Position numbers and translations under genes: made by a program. From Sphingobium fontiphilum (GTDB lineage Bacteria; Pseudomonadota; Alphaproteobacteria; Sphingomonadales; Sphingomonadaceae): a DNA stretch of 64,000 bases. Of the stretch, positions 1-8,139 are shown piece after piece. Within the stretch, counting starts at the first letter, position 1; every line of letters starts with the position of its first letter. The DNA lies in assembly GCF_014196635.1 (NCBI RefSeq), contig NZ_JACIEB010000004.1, positions 248,001 through 312,000 on the forward strand, read 5' to 3'. Below the pieces are notes generated by a model. The model did no database searches. It was not told the DNA's origin and was given only the letters and a program-made list of their open reading frames with translations.

Positions 1-565
1 GTTCGTCTGTCTGGTGATGGCGGGATCGCTGTTCCTGATCGCGGGGATCGACGTGCCCGCGCAGATTTTCCAGCGCGGCAAGCGCCTCGCCATGAGCAAG
101 CAGGACATCAGGGACGAGCACAAGGACAGCGAAGGTTCGCCCGAACTCAAAGGCCATCTGCGCCGCCGCCAGTTCGAGGTGCTGTCCGGCTCGACCCGCA
201 AGGCGGTGCAGGAAGCCAGCGTCGTCATCACCAACCCGACCCATTTCGCGGTCGCGCTGCGTTACAAGCCGGGGCAGGACATGGCCCCGGTGGTCGTCGC
301 GCGCGGCCGCGACGCCATCGCCGCCGCCATTCGCGAGCTCGCCGATCAGAATGGCGTGCCGGTGCTGCAATATCCCGAACTCGCCCGCGCCGTCTATTTC
401 ACCTCGCGCGCGGGGCAGATCGTCAACGAAGGGCTGTATATGGCGGTCGCCACCATCCTCGCCTTCGTCTTCCGCGTCGAAAACAGGATGGCGACCGAAA
501 TGGATCGCCCCTTCATTTCCGTGCCGCAGGATCTGCGCTTCGATGCCGACGGTCGCAAGCTCTGA
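1..565 (+). CDS. flhB: Flagellar export apparatus protein FlhB, 3' part only
   Basis: FlhB is the inner-membrane export-gate protein of the flagellar type III secretion system and controls the switch from rod/hook to filament substrates. Only the C-terminal part is in the window; the reading frame is open from base 2. The NPTH autocleavage motif is encoded at 233-244, preceded by a charged linker (SKQDIRDEHKDSEGSPELKG) and followed by the conserved YPELAR segment and a hydrophobic tail region. The NPTH motif and linker are diagnostic of FlhB rather than a random membrane protein. The last 23 bases overlap the next gene. fliD and fliS follow downstream, which fits a flagellar locus. The N-terminal four-helix membrane domain lies outside the window. 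Confidence 0.95.
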   Translation, partial: FVCLVMAGSLFLIAGIDVPAQIFQRGKRLAMSKQDIRDEHKDSEGSPELKGHLRRRQFEVLSGSTRKAVQEASVVITNPTHFAVALRYKPGQDMAPVVVARGRDAIAAAIRELADQNGVPVLQYPELARAVYFTSRAGQIVNEGLYMAVATILAFVFRVENRMATEMDRPFISVPQDLRFDADGRKL

Positions 566-1736
566 CCCGCACGACCCGTGGGCGACGCTGCGCCTTGCCG
601 CGCTGCTGCTCGCCGGGCTTTACCTGCCCTATTATGCGCTCACCCTGGCGGCCGGGCAGGGGATATGGCGCGACGGCACGGGGCTGGTCGTCGGCCGCGA
701 TTTCCTGAACCTGTGGATCGTCGGGCGCGCCGCATGGGGCGACGATCCGGCCCGCCTCTACGATCTTGCCGCCTATGCCGACACGGTCGCCGCGCTGGTC
801 GGGCCGGGCTATCCGGGCCAGCAATGGTCCTATCCGCCTACCACCCTGCTCGTCGGCGCGCCCTTCGGCCTGCTGCCCTATGGCGTGGCGCTGGCGCTGT
901 GGACGCTGATCGGCACGGGCGCGCTCGCTGCCGCGCTGCGGTTGTGGACCCGCGACGCCCGCCTGATCGTCGCGTTGCTGCTGTGCCCGGCCGCCATCTT
1001 CGGCATGATGTCGGGGCAGTTCGCCGCGCTCGCCGCCGCCATCATCCTCGCTGTCCTTCGCTGGCGCGAAAGCCGCCCCTGGATTGCGGGCGCGCTGCTT
1101 GGCCTGCTGACGGTCAAGCCGCAGCTCGGGTTGCTCTTCCCCATCCTGCTGATCGCCACCGGCAACTGGCGCGCGATCCTTGCGGCGGGGGCGGTGACGC
1201 TGGGCCTTGCCGGGCTGACGGCGGTGCTGTGGGGGGCGGACATATGGCGCGTCTATCTGGAACAGGGGATCGCCAACCAGTCGCTGATCCTGTCCGATCC
1301 CGACCATCTGGCCGGGCCGTTCATGCCGACCCTGTTCATGAACCTGCGTGTCGCGGGGGTGGCGAGCGATGCCGCGGGCGCGGCGCAGGGCGCGCTGTCG
1401 CTGATCGCGGCGGCGCTGGTCTGGCGGCGATTCCGCCAGCGTCCCGATTCGCGCGACATTGGCGCCCATGCGCTGTTCCTCGCCTGCGCCATCGCGGCGA
1501 CGCCCTATATGCTGTCCTATGACAGCCTGGCGCTCGCCATCATGGCCGCGCTGCTGCTGCCGCAGGAGCGCGATCGCGGCCTGCTGCTTGCCGTCATTTT
1601 CCTGCCGCTCATTCAGATAGTTGCCGGAAGCGTCGGGATACCCGGCCCGGCGCTGTTGCCGCCGTTGCTGGCCTGGCGCCTGCGCGCTCCTGCGGAAAAA
1701 CATGTGCGCCTGCGAAATAATAACAAGGTGAATTAA
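543..1736 (+). CDS. GT87-like (DUF2029) polytopic membrane glycosyltransferase
   Basis: A 397-residue membrane protein with about nine to eleven hydrophobic segments. After the first segment it has GRDFLNLWIVGRAAW and then ARLYDLAAY, the acidic loop pattern of GT87/DUF2029 proteins, a GT-C family that uses polyprenyl-phosphate sugars at the outer face of the inner membrane. The acidic residue in GRDF is the likely catalytic Asp. The start chosen is ATG at 543, which overlaps the end of flhB by 23 bases; the frame stays open further upstream but that part lies inside flhB. Its own TAA stop lies inside a candidate flagellar -35 box. Family assignment is by sequence pattern; the donor and acceptor cannot be told. 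Its place inside a flagellar locus hints at flagellin or surface glycan modification, which is inference only. Confidence 0.7.
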   Translation: MPTVASSDPHDPWATLRLAALLLAGLYLPYYALTLAAGQGIWRDGTGLVVGRDFLNLWIVGRAAWGDDPARLYDLAAYADTVAALVGPGYPGQQWSYPPTTLLVGAPFGLLPYGVALALWTLIGTGALAAALRLWTRDARLIVALLLCPAAIFGMMSGQFAALAAAIILAVLRWRESRPWIAGALLGLLTVKPQLGLLFPILLIATGNWRAILAAGAVTLGLAGLTAVLWGADIWRVYLEQGIANQSLILSDPDHLAGPFMPTLFMNLRVAGVASDAAGAAQGALSLIAAALVWRRFRQRPDSRDIGAHALFLACAIAATPYMLSYDSLALAIMAALLLPQERDRGLLLAVIFLPLIQIVAGSVGIPGPALLPPLLAWRLRAPAEKHVRLRNNNKVN

Positions 1737-1760
1737 AGTTTAGCCGCACCTGTCCGTCCT
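1734..1760 (+). promoter_or_regulatory. Candidate FliA (sigma-28) promoter for the 155-aa flagellar-locus gene
   Basis: TAAAGTTT at 1734-1741 matches the -35 consensus of flagellar sigma-28 promoters exactly. An 11-base spacer follows, then TCCGTCCT at 1753-1760 in the -10 position, sharing CCG with the enteric GCCGATAA box. The same architecture recurs before fliD. The start codon of the next gene is at 1793. Confidence 0.55.
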
Positions 1761-1792
1761 TTCTTCACGGGGACGCACAAAGATGGTGTGTC

Positions 1793-2260
1793 ATGAGCGA
1801 CTTTCTGTCCCGAAGCAGCGAAATCCCGCCGGTCGACCGGTCGGCGACTCGCGCGACAAGCCCGGTCGCGGCCATCCGCGCCGCCGGGGCCAAGGGGTCG
1901 GATCTCGACAATGCCCCCCGGCAGGGCTTCAACCGCGACAATGCGCCGATCCTCGTCGATGAAGAGTTGGCGGGCGCCGCCGAATATGCGCAGATGCAGG
2001 CCCGCATCGCCGACATATTGGCCGAATTGCGCGACCGCAGCGATGGGCTCAACGCTTCCGTCGCCGGCGCGGACGCCGCCATCCGCTCTTTGATGCCGGT
2101 GCCGGTGGTCATCATCCCCCCTGCGCCAGCGGACAGGAACGAACTGGAACTGGCCGTGGGCCTGGCCGAACGGATCACGCGGCAACGCGCCCAGGCGATC
2201 GCCGCCCATGCCGCTATCCGTCCCGGCACCGTCGAAGGAATGCTGGCGTCGGCGGCCTGA
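1793..2260 (+). CDS. Unknown 155-aa protein in flagellar locus
   Basis: I do not recognise a family. The protein is hydrophilic, has no signal peptide or membrane segment, and begins with a Ser/Arg/Ala-rich, probably disordered half. Around residues 57-90 (ELAGAAEYAQMQARIADILAEL) and again near 120-140 it looks alpha-helical. It lies between flhB/GT87 and fliD behind a candidate FliA promoter, so expression with late flagellar genes is likely. A FlgN-like chaperone, an anti-sigma factor or another late regulator would fit its size and place, but no motif supports any of these. The GTGTGTC stretch before ATG 1793 gives no strong ribosome binding site. Confidence 0.6.
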   Translation: MSDFLSRSSEIPPVDRSATRATSPVAAIRAAGAKGSDLDNAPRQGFNRDNAPILVDEELAGAAEYAQMQARIADILAELRDRSDGLNASVAGADAAIRSLMPVPVVIIPPAPADRNELELAVGLAERITRQRAQAIAAHAAIRPGTVEGMLASAA

Positions 2261-2287
2261 TCGGGGCGCTTTCGAGAAAAACATTCC

Positions 2288-2314
2288 TAAAGGTCTTTGG
2301 CCTAGGGTCGTTCT
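2288..2314 (+). promoter_or_regulatory. Candidate FliA (sigma-28) promoter for fliDS
   Basis: TAAAGGTC at 2288-2295, an 11-base spacer, then GTCGTTCT at 2307-2314. The spacing is the same as in the promoter at 1734-1760, and the two -10 boxes agree at CGT and the final CT. The fliD start is at 2336, with GAAAGGA as ribosome binding site at 2323-2329. Confidence 0.55.
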
Positions 2315-2335
2315 TCGCAAGTGAAAGGACGAGCC

Positions 2336-3742
2336 ATGCCCACCTCAGTCAGCAGCAGCATTACGAGCGCGCTCGGCGTGGGGTCGGGCATCGACATCTC
2401 GTCGCTGGTATCCAGCCTTGTCTCGGCCACGCGCGAGCCCAAGGAACAGGCGATCACCGGCCGCCAGTCCACCAACAGCGCGCGCATCTCCGCGCTCGCA
2501 TCGGCCTCCGATTCGCTCGATACCTTCGCCGACGCGCTGAACAGCCTGCTGTCGGGCGCCGGCTATTCGGGTACGCCCGCATCGAACGACACCAGCATCG
2601 CGGCGGTCAGCCTGCTGCCCGGCGGCGTGCCCAACCTGCCCGCCCAGTTGGAGGTGCAGCAGCTTGCCTCGGCGCAGGTGCTCGCCTCCGCCATCGTTCC
2701 GGGCGCGACCTCCGCGTCGGCCGTGGGCATGGGCGATTTCACGCTGACCGTCGGCGGCCAGAGCGCGACCATCTCCATCACATCGGCCAACAACAGCTAT
2801 GCCGGCCTTGCCAGCGCGATCAACGCGGCGGGCCTGGGCGTCACCGCGTCGGTCATCACCGACAATCAGGGCACGCGGCTGGTGATGAAGGGCGCGACCG
2901 GCGAGGCCAACGCCTTCACGCTGGAAAAGACATCGGGCGACGCCAGCCTCGACGCCTTCACCTGGGACGGGACGACCGGCGGCGCCAGCCGGCTGACGCA
3001 GGCGAAGGACAGCATCATCGTGCTCGACGGCGTGGAGCAGCATTACAGCAGCAACACCATCGACACCGCCATCGCCAATCTGCGCATCGACCTCAACAAG
3101 GCCGCGCCGGGCACGCTGGTGACGCTGGGCATGAACGAACCGACCAGCTCCCTTCGCGATCTGGTGGTGGAGTTTGTCGACGCCTACAACACGCTGATGA
3201 AGGGGCTGAACACCGCGTCGGCCTCGGGCGTCAATGGCGTTGGCAGCGGCGTGCTCAACAGCGAAGCGGCGGTGCGCGACATGAAGCGGCAATTGTCGCA
3301 GATGATGTCCACCGATCTCGCCAGCAGCGGCGCCTATCGCAATCTGGTCGACATCGGCGTCAAGACCAATCGCGACGGCACCATCGCGCTCGACACCGAC
3401 AGGCTGGACGCCGCCATCGCGGCCGATCCTTCGGCCATCACCCAGATGCTCAATCCGGCGGTGTCGTCGGACAGCAATCCGGGCCTTGCCGGGCTGATGG
3501 ACCGGGTGCGCGACGCCATCCAGGAAAAGGATGGCCCGCTGGCGACGGCGCAGGAAAAATACAAGAAGCTGGCTGAAACGCTGACCGAACAGCTCAGCAA
3601 GCTCGACGAGCAGATGACCGATTATCAGGCGCAGCTCACCACCGTCTACACCAAGATGGAGACGCGCCTTGCGGCGCTCAAGGCGACCCAGAGCTATCTG
3701 GAGCAACAGGTCGCCATCTGGACCAACAGCAAAGACAATTAA
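2336..3742 (+). CDS. fliD: Flagellar hook-associated protein 2 / filament cap FliD
   Basis: FliD forms the cap on which flagellin subunits fold at the filament tip. The 468-residue protein has the FliD_N signature near its start (GVGSGIDISSLVSSLVSATREP), a Ser/Thr/Ala-rich central region, and a C-terminal helical coiled coil (about residues 395-465) that ends in the family-typical LEQQVAIWTNS. There is no cleaved signal peptide, as expected for a type III substrate. ATG 2336 was preferred over the in-frame GTG at 2321 because GAAAGGA lies at the right distance before it. fliS begins 18 bases after the stop, so the two probably share a transcript. Confidence 0.93.
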   Translation: MPTSVSSSITSALGVGSGIDISSLVSSLVSATREPKEQAITGRQSTNSARISALASASDSLDTFADALNSLLSGAGYSGTPASNDTSIAAVSLLPGGVPNLPAQLEVQQLASAQVLASAIVPGATSASAVGMGDFTLTVGGQSATISITSANNSYAGLASAINAAGLGVTASVITDNQGTRLVMKGATGEANAFTLEKTSGDASLDAFTWDGTTGGASRLTQAKDSIIVLDGVEQHYSSNTIDTAIANLRIDLNKAAPGTLVTLGMNEPTSSLRDLVVEFVDAYNTLMKGLNTASASGVNGVGSGVLNSEAAVRDMKRQLSQMMSTDLASSGAYRNLVDIGVKTNRDGTIALDTDRLDAAIAADPSAITQMLNPAVSSDSNPGLAGLMDRVRDAIQEKDGPLATAQEKYKKLAETLTEQLSKLDEQMTDYQAQLTTVYTKMETRLAALKATQSYLEQQVAIWTNSKDN

Positions 3743-3760
3743 GACCGGGGATCAGGCACG

Positions 3761-4156
3761 ATGTTGTATAATCAGGGTTATGCGGGCGGCACGGCGATGC
3801 GGCGTTATGCGGCGGTCCACTCGGGCAGCCGGACCGAAGGCGCGACGCCCCACGGGCTGGTCCGCATCCTGTTCGACGAATTGCTCCTCGCGCTGGACAC
3901 CGCCGCGCTCGCCGAGCGTCAGGGCGACCGGCTGAAGGCGTCGGACAAGCAGGCGCGCGCCCTTTCCATCCTGTTCGCGCTCGAATCCAGCCTGGATTTC
4001 GACAAGGGCGGCGACATCGCCATGGGCCTGGCGCAAATCTATCGCGAAGGCCGCCGCCTGCTGCTGGAGGGCGCGCGCGAACGCAAGCCGGAGGATATCG
4101 ATCAGGCCCGCGCCATGATCGCTGAAATCGCCGACGCCTGGAACCAGATCGGCTGA
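3761..4156 (+). CDS. fliS: Flagellar secretion chaperone FliS
   Basis: FliS binds the C-terminus of newly made flagellin in the cytoplasm and delivers it to the export apparatus. The 131-residue length is typical. The MLYNQGYAGG start resembles the Y-rich N-terminus of the family, and the segment TPHGLVRILFDELLLALDTA matches the first conserved helix (LV.mLydg.l..l..A). The second conserved region, LDFDKGGDIAMGLAQIY, resembles the family's L....gg.ia..L..lY. It directly follows fliD, the usual arrangement. Confidence 0.93.
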   Translation: MLYNQGYAGGTAMRRYAAVHSGSRTEGATPHGLVRILFDELLLALDTAALAERQGDRLKASDKQARALSILFALESSLDFDKGGDIAMGLAQIYREGRRLLLEGARERKPEDIDQARAMIAEIADAWNQIG

Positions 4157-4178
4157 AAGACCGGGGGCGGCGCGCGGG

Positions 4179-4208
4179 TTGACCACCCCGCACACGCCCC
4201 TGTATAGG
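4179..4208 (+). promoter_or_regulatory. Candidate sigma-70 promoter upstream of argD
   Basis: TTGACC at 4179-4184, an 18-base spacer, and TATAGG at 4203-4208. The TATAGGC-type -10 is also seen before rpmF. Transcription would start near 4215, just before the hairpin at 4223-4248 and about 85 bases before the argD start. Confidence 0.5.
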
Positions 4209-4222
4209 CGAGCCTCGCAAAG

Positions 4223-4248
4223 GGCGGCCCGGCGGGGGTCGCCTTTTT
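4223..4248 (+). terminator. Hairpin plus T-run between fliS and argD
   Basis: GGCGGC at 4223-4228 pairs with GTCGCC at 4238-4243 (one G-T pair) around a nine-base loop, followed by five T residues. It could end the fliDS transcript. It also lies in the leader of the candidate argD promoter, so it could act as an attenuator. Confidence 0.5.
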
Positions 4249-4301
4249 GCGTTTCTGCCTGTTCGCATACCCGCCGCACATGGACCAGAAGGGAAGGTAA
4301 G

Positions 4302-5498
4302 ATGTCGATTACGCCGCTCATGCCCGTTTACCCCCGGTGCGATGTGCGTCCGGTGCGAGGCGAGGGTTGCTACCTGATCGGGGAGCGCGGCGAACGCTAT
4401 CTGGACTTCGCCAGCGGCATCGCGGTCAACCTGCTGGGCCATGGCCACCCCAAATTGGTGAAGACCATCGCGGAACAGGCAGCGACGCTGATGCACACGT
4501 CGAACCTTTATGGCTCGCCGCAGGGCGAGGCCTTTGCGCAGCGTCTGGTCGACAACACATTCGCCGATACCGTGTTCTTCACCAATTCGGGCGCCGAAGC
4601 GGTGGAATGCGCGATCAAGACCGCGCGCCGTTACCATTATGCCAACGGGCAGGCGCACCGGCACAGGATCATCAGCTTCGACAACGCCTTTCACGGGCGG
4701 ACGCTGGGCACCATTTCGGCGACCAGCCAGCCCAAGATGCGCGACGGTTTCGAACCTTTGCTGCCCGGTTTCACCGTGGTGCCGTTCAACGATCTCGACG
4801 CCGCGCTGGCGCAGATTGACGACAGCACCGCCGGTTTCCTGCTGGAACCCGTGCAGGGCGAAGGCGGCGTCACGCCTGCGACCCAGGCCTTCCTTCAGGG
4901 GCTGCGCGCTGCGTGCGACGAACATGGCCTGCTGCTGATCCTCGACGAAGTGCAATGCGGCTATGCCCGCACCGGCACCTTCTTCGCGCACGAACACTAT
5001 GGGATCACGCCCGACATCATGGCGGTGGCCAAGGGGATCGGCGCAGGCTTCCCGCTGGGCGCATGCCTTGCGACGGAAGAAGCGGCCAAGGGTATGGTGT
5101 TTGGCACCCACGGATCGACCTATGGCGGCAATCCGCTGGCCATGGCCGTGGGGCAGACGGTGCTGGACGAGGTGCTGGCCGCCGGCTTCATGGACCATGT
5201 GAAGGCCATGGGCGCGCGTCTGCGCGCCGCGCTGGAACAGCTCATCCCCAACCATGACGACATGTTCGAGGATGTGCGCGGCATGGGGCTGATGCTGGGC
5301 GTCAGGATGAAGGACGCCTATGACGCGCGCGCCTTTGTCGGCCATCTGCGCGACCGTCACGGCCTGTTGTCGGTTTCGGCGGGGCAGAATGTGCTGCGCA
5401 TCCTGCCGCCGCTGGTGATCGAAGAAAGCCATATCGCCGAAGCCATCGAGAAGATTTCCGCCGGTGCGCGGACCTTCGCGGCAGCCAAGGCGGCCTGA
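4302..5498 (+). CDS. argD: Acetylornithine aminotransferase
   Basis: ArgD is a cytosolic PLP enzyme that makes N-acetylornithine in arginine biosynthesis and can also act as succinyldiaminopimelate aminotransferase. The 398 residues carry the class-III aminotransferase landmarks: SGAEAVECAIKTAR, the NAFHGRTLGTIS loop, ILDEVQCGYARTG, and the PLP-binding lysine in MAVAKGIGAGFPLGA. ATG 4302 was chosen because GGGAAGG lies just upstream and MSITPLMPVYPR is the family-like start; an in-frame extension to 4179 crosses the promoter and hairpin. argF and hslO follow on the same strand, an order common in alphaproteobacteria. Confidence 0.93.
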   Translation: MSITPLMPVYPRCDVRPVRGEGCYLIGERGERYLDFASGIAVNLLGHGHPKLVKTIAEQAATLMHTSNLYGSPQGEAFAQRLVDNTFADTVFFTNSGAEAVECAIKTARRYHYANGQAHRHRIISFDNAFHGRTLGTISATSQPKMRDGFEPLLPGFTVVPFNDLDAALAQIDDSTAGFLLEPVQGEGGVTPATQAFLQGLRAACDEHGLLLILDEVQCGYARTGTFFAHEHYGITPDIMAVAKGIGAGFPLGACLATEEAAKGMVFGTHGSTYGGNPLAMAVGQTVLDEVLAAGFMDHVKAMGARLRAALEQLIPNHDDMFEDVRGMGLMLGVRMKDAYDARAFVGHLRDRHGLLSVSAGQNVLRILPPLVIEESHIAEAIEKISAGARTFAAAKAA

Positions 5499-5509
5499 CA
5501 CTGTTCCCT

Positions 5510-5587
5510 CCGTTCGGTTCGAGCTTGTCGAGAACCGTTCTCGATACGCCTTCTCGGCTTCGCTCGAAGGCTAGTCGAACCGAACGG
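5510..5587. repeat. Imperfect palindromic intergenic repeat (REP-like)
   Basis: CCGTTCGGTTCGA at 5510-5522 is repeated as its exact reverse complement at 5575-5587. Inside lies a second perfect inverted repeat, TCGAGAAC at 5528-5535 with GTTCTCGA at 5537-5544, and a third near 5549-5570 (CCTTC with GAAGG). The whole can fold into a cloverleaf-like structure. It fills most of the argD-argF gap. I believe similar elements are dispersed in sphingomonad genomes, but only one copy is in this window. Confidence 0.6.
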
Positions 5588-5612
5588 GGCGGTGGAAAAT
5601 GGGGGAAACCCA

Positions 5613-6542
5613 ATGACCAAGCATTTCCTCAATCTCTCCGATGCGGGCGGCGACGCCATCGCCGCGATGATCGCCGACGCCATCGACCGGAAGGCGGCGC
5701 GCGCGGGCAGGCCCAAAGGCGCGGCGGATGCCGACGCGCCGCTCGCCGGCCACACGCTGGCGATGATCTTTGAAAAGAACTCGACCCGCACGCGGGTATC
5801 GTTCGACATGGCGATCCGCCAGTTGGGCGGCACGTCGCTGATTCTCGACGGCGCGACCAGCCAGTTGGGGCGCGGCGAAACCATCGCCGACACCGCGCGC
5901 GTGCTCAGCCGCATGTGCGACGTCATCATGATCCGCACCGACGATCATGCCAAGATCGAGGAAATGGCGCACCACGCCAGCGTCCCCGTCATCAACGGCC
6001 TCACGGACCTGTCGCACCCGTGCCAGATCGTCGCGGACCTGTTGACCGTGGTCGAACATGGCCTGGCGTTGCCGGGCAGCCAGTGGGCCTGGCTGGGCGA
6101 TGGCAATAATGTGCTCCACTCGATCATCGAGGCGGCCGGCCTGATGAAGTTCGACGTGCGCATGGGCATTCCGCAGGGCTATGATCCCGATCCCTCCTTT
6201 GCCGATGCGGCGCGCGCGGCGGGATCGACCATCACGCTGACCCGCGACGCGGCGCAGGCGGTGGCGGGCGCGGATGTCGTCGTCACCGACACCTGGGTGT
6301 CGATGGGTCAGGCCCATGCCGACGAAAAGCTGGCCGCGATGATGCCCTATCAGGTCACGACCGGCCTGATGGCGGGGGCGAAGCCGCAAGCCAAATTCCT
6401 CCACTGTCTGCCCGCCCATCGCGGCGAGGAAGTGGTGGAGGCGGTGATCGACGGTCCGCAATCGCTGATCTGGGACGAGGCGGAAAACCGCATTCACGCC
6501 CAGAAATCGGTGCTGCTCTGGGCGCTCGGCCGTCTGGGTTGA
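5613..6542 (+). CDS. argF: Ornithine carbamoyltransferase
   Basis: Catalyses ornithine + carbamoyl phosphate to citrulline in the cytosol. The 309-residue protein has the carbamoyl-phosphate loop STRTRVSFD (residues about 56-64), HPCQ in the middle region, the ornithine-side loop TDTWVSMG and the conserved [11 protein letters not shown] near residue 265. Length is typical of the anabolic enzyme. The chosen ATG at 5613 follows GGGGGAAACCC; an in-frame ATG at 5592 would add seven residues. It lies between argD and hslO, separated from argD by the palindromic repeat. Confidence 0.94.
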   Translation: MTKHFLNLSDAGGDAIAAMIADAIDRKAARAGRPKGAADADAPLAGHTLAMIFEKNSTRTRVSFDMAIRQLGGTSLILDGATSQLGRGETIADTARVLSRMCDVIMIRTDDHAKIEEMAHHASVPVINGLTDLSHPCQIVADLLTVVEHGLALPGSQWAWLGDGNNVLHSIIEAAGLMKFDVRMGIPQGYDPDPSFADAARAAGSTITLTRDAAQAVAGADVVVTDTWVSMGQAHADEKLAAMMPYQVTTGLMAGAKPQAKFLHCLPAHRGEEVVEAVIDGPQSLIWDEAENRIHAQKSVLLWALGRLG

Positions 6543-6586
6543 GTTTTTCGGCGCGCACCCCATCTTCGGCGCTTTCGGAGCAGTCA

Positions 6587-7498
6587 TTGACCCCCCATCC
6601 CCATCTCGATCAGGCGCAGGGCTTCACCATCCCGTCGCGCAACGTGCGCGGCCGCATCGTGCGGCTCGGCCCGGTGCTGGACGCGATCCTGTCCGCCCAC
6701 GCCTATCCCCCGGCGATCGAGCGGCTGCTCGGCTCAGCGCTGGTGCTGGGCGCGCTGCTCGGCAGCACGCTCAAGGATGTGGACGGGCAGATGACGTTGC
6801 AGGCGCAGACCGAACATGGCGTCGTTTCCCTGCTGGTCGCCGATTATCGCGGCGGGGAACTGCGCGGCTATGCCCAGTTCGATGCCGACCGGCTGGTCGA
6901 ACTGGGCACGGACCCGTCGCTGTTCGGCCTGTTTGGCAAGGGCTATCTCGCCATCACCTTCGACCTTGCGACCACCGGCGAACGCTATCAGGGCATCGTG
7001 CCGCTGGAAGGGGCCTCGCTGGCGTCGGCGGCGGAACATTATTTCTTCCAGTCCGAACAGATACCCAGCATCGTCCATATCGCCGTGCGCCACGACGCGG
7101 GCGCGGGCTGCATCGCGGCGGGCCTGTTGCTGCAACATCTGCCCGAGGGCGAAGTGGGGCGCGAACGCCTGCATGTCCGCCACGATCACCCGGAATGGGA
7201 GCATGTGCAGGCGCTGGCGGGCACGCTCAGGGATGATGAGCTGACCGACACTGCATTGCCGCTGACCGACATATTGTGGCGCCTGTTCCATGAGGAAGAG
7301 GAAGTGCGGATCACCACCGCGACGCCGCTGTCTAAGGGATGCCGGTGCAATGTCGATCATATCCGCGACGTCATCGGCCGTTTTCCGCTTGACGAGCGCA
7401 GGGATATGGCGGGCGACGACGGCGTCATCACCGTCGATTGCGCCTTCTGTTCGCGCCTCTTCCCGCTGACGCTGGACAGTTTCGGCAGCCAGCACTGA
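6587..7498 (+). CDS. hslO: Redox-regulated chaperone Hsp33
   Basis: Hsp33 is a cytosolic holdase activated when oxidation releases zinc from a C-terminal four-cysteine centre. The four cysteines are present as CRC at residues 252 and 254 and CAFC at 285 and 288. The N-terminal fold (SRNVRGRIVRLGPVLDAIL) and the FELATTG-like segment FDLATTGERYQGIVPL match the family. The start is probably TTG at 6587, with GGAG at 6577-6580; an alternative TTG at 6539 overlaps the argF stop but has no ribosome binding site seen. This gives 303 residues. It follows argF by 44 bases and is probably co-transcribed. Confidence 0.9.
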   Translation: MTPHPHLDQAQGFTIPSRNVRGRIVRLGPVLDAILSAHAYPPAIERLLGSALVLGALLGSTLKDVDGQMTLQAQTEHGVVSLLVADYRGGELRGYAQFDADRLVELGTDPSLFGLFGKGYLAITFDLATTGERYQGIVPLEGASLASAAEHYFFQSEQIPSIVHIAVRHDAGAGCIAAGLLLQHLPEGEVGRERLHVRHDHPEWEHVQALAGTLRDDELTDTALPLTDILWRLFHEEEEVRITTATPLSKGCRCNVDHIRDVIGRFPLDERRDMAGDDGVITVDCAFCSRLFPLTLDSFGSQH

Positions 7499-7698
7499 AG
7501 AAATCACCCTGCCCCCTCAAGGGCGTGACGCAGCGCACAATCGCTAACGAAATTTGTCATTAGGGCGTTTGGCGGCAATTTGGCTATCAAAATGCCGCAA
7601 TCCCGTCGCACAAGCGATGGATAGACAAAGGTCGCGCTTCCCCTGCCATGTGGCTTCCCCCTTGCCACAGGGCGTTTTTTTGAGGGTGCGGAAAGTTA

Positions 7699-8094
7699 AT
7701 GGCGTTCACATTTCGGCTTGTGCCCGTTCTGGGCGGATTGATGATGCTTTCGGCGATGGCCAGTGCGGCCCAGGCGCCCGGATTGCTGCGCCAGCTGGAG
7801 CCGGGCGCGTGGGAATTGCGCGCCCGCGGCGAACCGCAGGTGCGGCGCCTGTGCGTCGCCAACCCTGAACAACTGCTCCAGGTCGAACATCCCCGCTCGC
7901 AATGCCAGCGTTATGTTCTGGCGGAAACGCAGCGCAGCCTGTCGGTCAGCTATGAATGCGGCGGGGCGGGCAGCGGCCGCACGGACATCCGCATCGAAAC
8001 CTCGCGCCTGGCGCAGATCCGGTCGCAAGGGGTCGTCGGCGGCGCGCCCTTCGCCTGGACCATGGAGGCGCGCCGAGTCGGCGCCTGTCGGTGA
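7699..8094 (+). CDS. Small secreted protein, DUF3617-like
   Basis: A 131-residue protein with a clear signal peptide (residues 1-24, hydrophobic core then ASAAQA) and a mature part that starts LLRQLEPGAWELRARG. The PGAWEL segment, three cysteines and the pattern CQRYVLAETQRSLSVSYEC resemble the DUF3617 family of small periplasmic proteins. Function unknown. It precedes queC by 45 bases on the same strand. The 200 bases upstream (7499-7698) hold no gene and no convincing promoter that I can see. Confidence 0.65.
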   Translation: MAFTFRLVPVLGGLMMLSAMASAAQAPGLLRQLEPGAWELRARGEPQVRRLCVANPEQLLQVEHPRSQCQRYVLAETQRSLSVSYECGGAGSGRTDIRIETSRLAQIRSQGVVGGAPFAWTMEARRVGACR

Positions 8095-8139
8095 CCGGAC
8101 CGCTTGCGCTGAGCGTCCGGGGCGACTAGCGCGAAGTCC

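Noticed and set aside
2345-3706. 453-codon minus-strand frame opposite fliD
   Set aside because: Antisense shadow of fliD; no domain and no ribosome binding site.
3678-5501. Long minus-strand reading frame (607 codons) opposite fliS and argD
   Set aside because: It lies antisense to well-supported genes, and its Gly/Arg/His-rich composition is typical of antisense frames in high-GC DNA.
5515-5523. GGTTCGAG resembling a tRNA T-loop
   Set aside because: No acceptor, D or anticodon arms around it; it is part of the palindromic repeat.
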